Source: Candidatus Uhrbacteria bacterium RIFCSPHIGHO2_02_FULL_57_19
GTDB lineage: Bacteria > Patescibacteriota > Patescibacteriia > 2-12-FULL-57-11
Direction of reading: 5' to 3'
Assembly: GCA_001791115.1 (NCBI GenBank)
Contig: MGDZ01000022.1
Coordinates: 1 to 8,546 of the forward strand
Length of the DNA: 8,546 nt
Below, one piece after another: positions 1-3,303 of this stretch (position 1 is the first letter of the stretch; each line of letters opens with the position of its first letter). A model generated the notes under the pieces. The model saw nothing but the letters and a program-made list of their open reading frames with translations. It was not told where the DNA came from and did no database searches. Both the position numbers and the translations under genes were made by a program.

Positions 1-88
1 TGGTGTTTGCTATCCAACAGCGACACGAACGACCAGCTCCGCGGACGGTCCTACAGTAACCGTTTGCTAGTATCTACTGCGCCCCCCG

Positions 89-733
89 CTATACCACTCC
101 CAGGAGTCTAACGATTCCTCGTACCACGCCGCCTAATATTACCGAAAAAATACCCAGGTTCAAAAACATGTCGGCGGCGATCAGTCCCAGAAGGATGATC
201 GGCCCGCGGGTTTCTAGATTTAGACGAAGACGGTCGTATTTGGGAGCCGAAAGAATGGAAAAAAGAAGTTTGGAACCGTCGAGCGGCGGGATAGGAATGA
301 GATTGAAGACCATCAGAGCCGTGTTGATGGTCACGGAAAGCACCAGAAATCCAGTGAGCAGATTTTCGGGAGACGGAGAAGTGGTCAACCAGAAACGGAG
401 AATGACGCTGAATAGAATGGCCATTAGCAGGTTGGAAAACGGCCCGCCCAAGGCAACGAAAGTCGGCCCCCAGCGCTGGTTGCGAAGATTGTAAGGATTG
501 AATGGGGTTGGTTTGGCCCAACCAAAACCGCCGGTAACGATGATCAGGAGCAGTCCCATGGGATCGATGTGCGGGATGGGGTTTAAGGTCAGCCGCCCGG
601 CAATCTTGGGAGTGGAGTCGCCTAAAAGCGTGGCGGCGCCGGCGTGAAAAAACTCATGGACGGTCAAGGCCACCATGATAGCCGCCAGTACGGCGACGAA
701 AAGCATTGGCTGGACGAAAAGGAGGTCGAGCAT
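89..733 (-). CDS. Site-2-protease-like (M50) membrane metalloprotease
   Basis: Intramembrane zinc metalloprotease of peptidase family M50, about 214 residues, the size of the compact rhomboid-shaped M50 proteins lacking PDZ or CBS domains. The zinc-binding HEFFH lies at residues 26-30 inside the first membrane segment. A GRLTLNPIPHIDPMG block follows (about 46-60), then GGFGWAKP (68-75), ALGGPFSNLL (94-103) and FNLIPIPPLDG (143-153), whose Asp152 is the third zinc ligand of the family. Further hydrophobic segments lie near 58-70, 92-115, 127-150 and 178-210. It diverges from the L28 gene across 44 bases. No Shine-Dalgarno sequence precedes the ATG at 733, but a TGG-TATAAT box on this strand predicts a leader of only about ten bases. 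The family cleaves membrane-anchored substrates; the substrate here is unknown. It could belong to the poorly characterised site-2-protease subgroup with no known regulatory role. Confidence 0.93.
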   Translation of the reverse strand: MLDLLFVQPMLFVAVLAAIMVALTVHEFFHAGAATLLGDSTPKIAGRLTLNPIPHIDPMGLLLIIVTGGFGWAKPTPFNPYNLRNQRWGPTFVALGGPFSNLLMAILFSVILRFWLTTSPSPENLLTGFLVLSVTINTALMVFNLIPIPPLDGSKLLFSILSAPKYDRLRLNLETRGPIILLGLIAADMFLNLGIFSVILGGVVRGIVRLLGVV

Positions 734-739
734 AGGATC

Positions 740-768
740 TTGATGCCGATTATACCATATGATAGGAT
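740..768 (+). promoter_or_regulatory. Candidate promoter for the L28-Rieske-flavoprotein cluster
   Basis: TTGATG (740-745), a 17-base spacer ending in TGA, and TAGGAT (763-768) give a -35/-10 pair matching consensus at four of six positions each, with a TGn extension. The predicted start lies around 775, only a few bases before the L28 ATG at 778, so this would also be a nearly leaderless mRNA. It overlaps the opposing M50 promoter, so the two may compete for polymerase. A TATGAT at 758-763 is an alternative -10 without a good -35. Confidence 0.4.
749..757 (-). promoter_or_regulatory. Extended -10 promoter for the M50 gene
   Basis: On the minus strand the bases read TGG-TATAAT, a perfect -10 hexamer with the TGn extension. 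No convincing -35 lies 16-18 bases upstream, which is usual for extended -10 promoters. The predicted start near 742 leaves about ten bases before the ATG at 733, so the transcript would be nearly leaderless, in keeping with the missing ribosome binding site. Inferred from motif match only. Confidence 0.55.
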
Positions 769-777
769 GCGTGCACT

Positions 778-951
778 ATGATCAGGGCTTGTGAAAAATG
801 CGGACGCGGATGGATGATGTCCGCCAGCCGCTCCCACTCGAACATCAAAACTAAGAAACGGCAGTTTGTTAATCTGCTCACCAAACGAGTGGGCGGAGTG
901 CGTATGCGCATCTGCGCCAATTGCCTGAAGGCGCTGGCGAAATCTTCATAA
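778..951 (+). CDS. rpmB: 50S ribosomal protein bL28, short zinc-ribbon form
   Basis: A 57-residue protein of the large ribosomal subunit, recognisable as bL28 by the order of its parts: an N-terminal CEKCGRG, the SRSHSNIKTKKRQFVNL segment matching the family's characteristic S.SN.KTKR.F.PNL stretch, a basic VGGVRMRICANCLKAL end and a short basic tail. Two CxxC pairs (CEKC at residues 5-8, CANC near 47-50) indicate the zinc-binding version. It is shorter than the 60-78 residues usual for the family because little follows the second CxxC. It is the first gene of a plus-strand cluster, 6 bases ahead of the Rieske gene. ATG 778 was chosen because homologues begin with a few residues before the first Cys; only a weak AGGA precedes it. 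The small size makes it easy to miss in automatic calling. Confidence 0.87.
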   Translation: MIRACEKCGRGWMMSASRSHSNIKTKKRQFVNLLTKRVGGVRMRICANCLKALAKSS

Positions 952-957
952 TTTTTT

Positions 958-1218
958 ATGAAGCCATCCGATCTCAAACCCGGGGAGGGAGGCGTGATCA
1001 AGGTCGGAAACGACGAATTGGCCGTCTACAACGATGATAACGGCCAGGTGAAAGCCGCGTCAGCGGTCTGCACTCACCTGGGGTGCGCCGTGGAGTGGAA
1101 TGCCGGAGAGAAGACCTTTGACTGTCCCTGCCACGGATCGCGGTTTGGCGCGGACTTCTCGGTCAAACAAGGGCCTGCCAAGCGCCCGCTTGAACCACGC
1201 GATCTCCCGAATCCCTAG
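958..1218 (+). CDS. Stand-alone Rieske [2Fe-2S] protein
   Basis: An 86-residue soluble electron carrier made of almost nothing but a Rieske domain. Cluster ligands are seen as CTHLGC (Cys38, His40) and CPCHGS (Cys56, His59). Cys43 and Cys58 can form the stabilising disulfide, and Ser61 follows the second His; these features mark the high-potential, cytochrome bc-type cluster rather than the low-potential dioxygenase type. The tail (SRFGAD..VKQGPAKRPLEP) matches the pattern found in the C-terminal Rieske domain of FAD-dependent amino-acid-oxidase-like proteins, so this may be such a domain living on its own. There is no signal peptide or membrane anchor, so it should be cytoplasmic and is not part of a bc1 complex. 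No ribosome binding site is seen. It starts 6 bases after L28 and ends 8 bases before the flavoprotein, its likely redox partner. Confidence 0.92.
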   Translation: MKPSDLKPGEGGVIKVGNDELAVYNDDNGQVKAASAVCTHLGCAVEWNAGEKTFDCPCHGSRFGADFSVKQGPAKRPLEPRDLPNP

Positions 1219-1226
1219 CCCCGTCG

Positions 1227-2141
1227 ATGACAAATTACGACACCATTATCATCGGCGCCGGTCCGGCCGGAATCCAGGCCGGTTTGTTTTTGGGCCGTGC
1301 TCAAGTCAAAACGATTCTTATTGGAATGCCCGAGAAGGGCGCGCTGGCCTACGGAAAAATCATCAGCAACTACTTCGGATTGCCGGACGATCCCCCGGGA
1401 CTGACGCTTCTCCAGAACGGCGTTGAACAGCTCAAACGCTGCGGAAGCGAATTCTTGCGGGATGAAGTGGTTGATCTCAAACAATCGAAGGATGGTTTTG
1501 AAGTTACCACGGCCACGCTCAAAATTTTCAACTCAAAAACCGTGATCATTGCCACCGGCGCTTACATTCCTTCAGCCGGTATCCGCGGAGAGAAGAATTT
1601 TCTGGGCAAGGGAGTACACACCTGTGTCGCTTGCGACGGTCCTTTGTTCAAAAAGAAAAAAGTCGCGGTCGTCGGCAATGGCCCGCATGCGGCCGAGGAA
1701 GCATTGGAACTCGCGACCTTTACCGATAAGATCACCATTTACTCGCAAGGATCCCCTTGGGAAATCGGCGAGGCGCTTCTGGCCAAGCTGAAAGAAAAAA
1801 ATATTCCGCTTTCTGACAAACGAATAACGGAAGTGGCCGGCGCGCCGCTCCTCAAATCGGCGAAATTTTCCGATGGCGCAGAGGAGGCGTTCGAGGGCTT
1901 ATTCCTGGCCTTGGGTACGGCCGGAGGCACGACTTTCTCTAATAAACTTGGATTGGAACAAAAAGATGGTTTTATAAAAATCGACAAGGATGGCAAAACC
2001 AGCGTCAAGGGCGTCTGGGCCGCGGGCGGAGTTACTGGCGGCAATCTGCAGATCTCCAAATCCGTCGGCGACGGCTGCAACGCGGCGATCTCAATAATCC
2101 GGACACTCAAAGGAATCGAGAATTACGTGGATCAGACGTAA
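1227..2141 (+). CDS. Thioredoxin-reductase-like FAD oxidoreductase with CxxC
   Basis: A 304-residue flavoprotein with the two-nucleotide-fold layout and length of bacterial thioredoxin reductase. The first fold carries GAGPAG (10-15) for FAD, the ATG motif is at 110-111, and the active-site pair is CVACDG (Cys133, Cys136). The second fold begins VVGNGPHAAEEAL (148-160). Three usual features are altered. The arginine-rich HRRxxxR that grips the NADPH phosphate is absent (IYSQGSPWEIGEALL instead, about 171-185). The FAD-binding Asp of the C-terminal AAGDV is Gly (AAGGV, 265-269). The usual RQ of the last helix is replaced by LQ. The dithiol chemistry is therefore probably kept, but the electron donor may not be NADPH; the adjoining Rieske protein is a natural candidate. 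It is the last gene of the cluster, followed 3 bases later by a terminator. A simple trxB assignment is possible but less well supported. Confidence 0.88.
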   Translation: MTNYDTIIIGAGPAGIQAGLFLGRAQVKTILIGMPEKGALAYGKIISNYFGLPDDPPGLTLLQNGVEQLKRCGSEFLRDEVVDLKQSKDGFEVTTATLKIFNSKTVIIATGAYIPSAGIRGEKNFLGKGVHTCVACDGPLFKKKKVAVVGNGPHAAEEALELATFTDKITIYSQGSPWEIGEALLAKLKEKNIPLSDKRITEVAGAPLLKSAKFSDGAEEAFEGLFLALGTAGGTTFSNKLGLEQKDGFIKIDKDGKTSVKGVWAAGGVTGGNLQISKSVGDGCNAAISIIRTLKGIENYVDQT

Positions 2142-2144
2142 TTC

Positions 2145-2172
2145 AAAACCCCCGCCGAAAGCGGGGGTTTTT
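2145..2172 (+). terminator. Intrinsic terminator after the flavoprotein gene
   Basis: CCCCCGC (2149-2155) pairs with GCGGGGG (2161-2167) around a CGAAA loop and is followed by five T. Flanking AAAA/TTTT extends the stem, so it can also act on the minus strand, where a small open frame ends just upstream of it. Confidence 0.92.
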
Positions 2173-2174
2173 GG

Positions 2175-2312
2175 TTATCTGATCTGCTTTTTTACGTCTT
2201 CTAGCACGTTAAGTAAATCTTTTCTTAATTCCTGGAATCCCTTGTACATTTATTGATATTGGGCCAATTTTTCTTTTTTGATCAGCCGGAAAGGCTTTGG
2301 CCTGTACCCCAT
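2175..2312 (-). pseudogene. Small unrecognised frame with one in-frame TAA
   Basis: Read from ATG at 2312, this gives a basic 20-residue peptide starting MGYRPKPFRLIKK, then TAA, then immediately ATG at 2249 in the same frame and a 24-residue helical peptide (MYKGFQELRKDLLNVLEDVK and four more) ending in TAA at 2175, directly before the hairpin that also terminates the opposite gene. The two parts read as one charged, amphipathic 44-residue protein broken by a single stop. That suggests a decayed short gene, or the last exon-like remnant of one. I do not recognise it. No ribosome binding site is seen, and a frame this short could be chance. Confidence 0.25.
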
Positions 2313-2337
2313 ACACTAGACACATCTCCCAAGCAGG

Positions 2338-2449
2338 CGACCTCATCTCTTCGTTCAAAACTTTTTCGGGCCAGGGGGACTCGAACCCCCGACCTCATCT
2401 TTCGTCCGGTCCTCGGTCGGGCTAGCGGGACTCGAACCCGCGACCTCAT
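2338..2449 (-). repeat. Threefold CGACCTCAT repeat from tRNA 3' portions
   Basis: The plus-strand word CGACCTCAT occurs at 2338-2346, 2390-2398 and 2441-2449, at spacings of 52 and 51 bases. In the intact tRNA-Pro it is the end of the anticodon stem plus variable loop. The first two copies share a longer match (CGACCTCATCT, then TTCG one base out of step). This is best read as a partial tandem duplication of the tRNA gene's 3' part. Confidence 0.6.
2366..2399 (-). pseudogene. tRNA 3' fragment (T arm and acceptor strand)
   Basis: On the minus strand the sequence has a perfect T arm, GGGGG-TTCGAGT-CCCCC, followed by TGGCCCG-A, the 3' acceptor strand and discriminator base of a tRNA closely like the neighbouring tRNA-Pro. 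No D arm or anticodon arm precedes it. The acceptor strand could pair, with one G-U, to the CGGGCTA of the isolated 5' fragment at 2858-2878, so the two may be the ends of one disrupted gene. Automatic tRNA finders would miss it. Confidence 0.7.
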
Positions 2450-2508
2450 GCACCCCATGCATGCGCGCTACCAACTGCGCCATAGCCCGACCGAGTCCCC
2501 GACGAAAG
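2399..2508. repeat. Inverted repeat extending the tRNA-Pro acceptor stem
   Basis: The arms 2399-2424 and 2483-2508 are reverse complements over 20 of 26 positions: 12 pairs contiguous with and including the acceptor stem, a symmetric 6-base internal loop, then 8 more pairs (CTTTCGTC with GACGAAAG). A precursor transcript would place the tRNA at the tip of a long rod. The 5' part of the flank (GGACTCG just before the tRNA) recurs before the broken 5' fragment at 2858-2878. Confidence 0.7.
2417..2489 (-). tRNA. tRNA-Pro (anticodon GGG)
   Basis: A complete 73-base cloverleaf. Acceptor CGGGCTA pairs with TAGCCCG and the discriminator is A. T8 and G9 precede the D arm GCGC-AGTTGGTA-GCGC. The anticodon arm is CATGC-ATGGGGT-GCATG with anticodon GGG, the variable loop is AGGTC, and the T arm is GCGGG-TTCGAGT-CCCGC. 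The anticodon and the C1-G72 pair fit proline. CCA is not encoded, so it must be added after transcription. It reads codon CCC, and CCU by wobble. It is the only intact RNA gene in a field of broken copies of itself, and its flanks extend the acceptor stem (see 2399-2508). Confidence 0.93.
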
Positions 2509-2519
2509 CCGGGGTCTCG

Positions 2520-2740
2520 CTGTTTTTTCAAAACATCACTCGACCCGTCTCATTGGGCTCGGAGTAAAACAGTTTGCTTCTCGTTCCAACTCATCTAAGG
2601 TCCTTCTCTCCTCGTGGTTCGTCCACTCGGAGAGAAGCCCTGGGTTCGGCGGTTTCGACGCAGTACAACTGCGTCTTAACATCGCCGAACCCGTCTCGCG
2701 GGGTTCGCCGTGAAGCAGTTCACGGCTCACTCCTGCTCGA
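2520..2740. ncRNA. Hairpin-rich stretch, possible structured RNA
   Basis: No open frame here looks coding, but strong nested hairpins follow one another. CTTCTCTCC/GGAGAGAAG (2603-2611 with 2629-2637) contains an inner GTGG/CCAC. GGGTTCGGCG/CGCCGAACCC (2642-2651 with 2683-2692) contains an inner GACGCAG/CTGCGTC. GCCGTGAA/TTCACGGC (2707-2714 with 2719-2726) has a GCAG loop. GGGTTCG at 2701-2707 competes with 2642-2648 for the same CGAACCC, so a conformational switch is possible. A diverged internal repeat links 2532-2551 to 2678-2697 (16 of 20 identical) and continues weakly downstream. The stretch lies between the tRNA-Pro and its broken copy, and both would be transcribed leftward from the candidate promoter at 2899-2927. 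Whether it is a functional RNA or a graveyard of palindromic elements cannot be told from one sequence. Confidence 0.4.
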
Positions 2741-2741
2741 C

Positions 2742-2878
2742 CCCCATGCACCTACCTGCCGGCAGGCAGGTGCGCGCTACAACCCAAGGAGCGAGTAACG
2801 TGGTGAAGCATTTCGCCACGTTCGAGCGACGAAGGGTTGTATCTCGTGAAGTGTGGATACCAACTGCGCTATAGCCCG
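2742..2878 (-). pseudogene. tRNA-Pro copy interrupted by two insertions
   Basis: On the minus strand 2878-2858 reads CGGGCTATAGCGCAGTTGGT, then A: the acceptor strand, D stem and D loop of the nearby tRNA-Pro with one G-to-A change. After a 74-base interruption (2857-2784), GTTGTAGCGCGCA (2783-2771) resumes the D arm. A 20-base palindromic insert follows, then TGCATGGGG (2750-2742) gives the anticodon region, after which similarity ends. The first insert can fold: TACAACCC/GGGTTGTA (2778-2785 with 2834-2841) encloses an 11-pair stem (2797-2807 with 2812-2822). The T arm and 3' acceptor are missing, so this cannot make a normal tRNA by itself. Confidence 0.65.
2750..2771. repeat. Palindromic element inserted in a tRNA remnant
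   Basis: ACCTACCTGCC / GGCAGGCAGGT is a 22-base palindrome with one mismatch, which becomes a G-U pair in minus-strand RNA. Compared with the intact tRNA-Pro (GCGCGCA-TGCATGGGG), it adds exactly 20 bases without removing any. It resembles the short CTGCCGGCAG-type palindromes I associate with Patescibacteria genomes. A half-like match (CCGGCAGGCA) occurs near 7831-7840. Confidence 0.6.
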
Positions 2879-2898
2879 ATCGAGTCCACAATAAATAA

Positions 2899-2927
2899 AC
2901 TCTAGCAGAGAATTCTATTCTCCACAA
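2899..2927 (-). promoter_or_regulatory. Candidate promoter for the tRNA/structured RNA unit
   Basis: On the minus strand: TTGTGG (2922-2927), a 17-base spacer ending in TGC, then TAGAGT (2899-2904). The TGn extension and standard spacing support it. The predicted start near 2892 is about 14 bases before the tRNA-like 5' fragment, so one transcript could cover the fragments, the hairpins and tRNA-Pro. A small GAGAAT/ATTCTC dyad lies in the spacer. Confidence 0.4.
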
Positions 2928-2966
2928 TCGAACAAGAGGCCGGAGGAAAAATTAATATCTTCACTC

Positions 2967-3000
2967 GGTTTTATAATACGCTATAGCGTAATATAAAACC
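2967..3000. promoter_or_regulatory. 34-base near-perfect palindrome
   Basis: GGTTTTATA-A-TACGCTA followed without a gap by TAGCGTA-A-TATAAAACC: 16 of 17 positions in each arm are complementary. It has no unpaired loop and no T tract, so it looks more like a protein-binding dyad or a mobile-element palindrome than a terminator. It contains TATAAT on the plus strand (2972-2977), so it could be an operator over a promoter. No adjacent gene makes its target clear. Confidence 0.55.
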
Positions 3001-3013
3001 AACGAATTCTAAA

Positions 3014-3034
3014 CAAAAAAAGAGGGTCTTTAAT
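3014..3034 (-). terminator. Weak possible terminator
   Basis: On the minus strand AAAGA-CCC-TCTTT is followed by more T, making seven T in a row. The stem is only five mostly A-T pairs, so the call is weak, but it lies downstream of the small frame at 3071-3274 and of the beta-helix gene. Confidence 0.25.
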
Positions 3035-3070
3035 CAAACCATCTTAGTGGCCAAACCGATTCAGAGAGCG

Positions 3071-3274
3071 CTATCTCTCTCGAATTTGTTTCTTCATGTG
3101 TCTCCGAATGAACTTCAGGGCATTCTCGATCCACTCCTCCTGTTTTTTGGTGGTCGGCTTCAAAACCCTCCTTGTCAGTCGCTGAAATCTATCGAACGCT
3201 TCTTCGAAAGTCTTCTTATCACGATCCTTGGGTATGAATCATCTCCTTGCGGGTTCTTCGACGATTGTCCCCAT
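3071..3274 (-). pseudogene. Small basic protein frame with in-frame TGA or ATA start
   Basis: Thirty bases after the beta-helix gene, ATG at 3274 opens a frame (MGTIVEEPARR) that meets TGA at 3241-3239 and then continues uninterrupted for 54 codons to TAG at 3071. The later part is highly charged and helical: FIPKDRDKKTFEEAFDRFQR, then a basic RRV and KPTTKKQEEWIENALKF, ending RRHMKKQIRER. A good AAGGAG lies 7 bases before an ATA codon at 3235, so translation could begin at that rare start and give 54 residues. The alternatives are a nonsense mutation in a 67-residue gene or a base error. The composition looks protein-like and nucleic-acid-binding. The FEEAFDRFQR opening faintly recalls small ribosomal protein S21, but not enough to name it. 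Nothing else in the window suggests TGA is read as an amino acid. Confidence 0.4.
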
Positions 3275-3303
3275 TCCCTTGTTGCGATTCCTTAAGGAAA
3301 TTT

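Noticed and set aside
1..111. Two plus-strand frames open from the left edge, ending at 70 (Thr/Ser-rich, TSSADGPTVTVC) and at 111.
   Set aside because: Too short to choose between them or to recognise; either could be the tail of a converging gene or chance.
750..1001. Minus-strand 83-codon frame opposite L28.
   Set aside because: It is the shadow of the L28 gene, which is recognisable on the plus strand.
2338..2449. Short CRISPR-like array with about 51-base spacing.
   Set aside because: Only three 9-base repeats, all explained as pieces of tRNA-Pro; no cas genes.
2366..2878. tmRNA, because tRNA-like ends enclose a long internal sequence.
   Set aside because: The 5' end has a canonical D arm, the tmRNA 5' consensus is absent, and no tag reading frame is visible. 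An intact tRNA lies inside.
2253..2927. Several overlapping 66-104 codon frames on both strands over the tRNA region.
   Set aside because: They translate tRNA and hairpin sequence; there is no coding signal.
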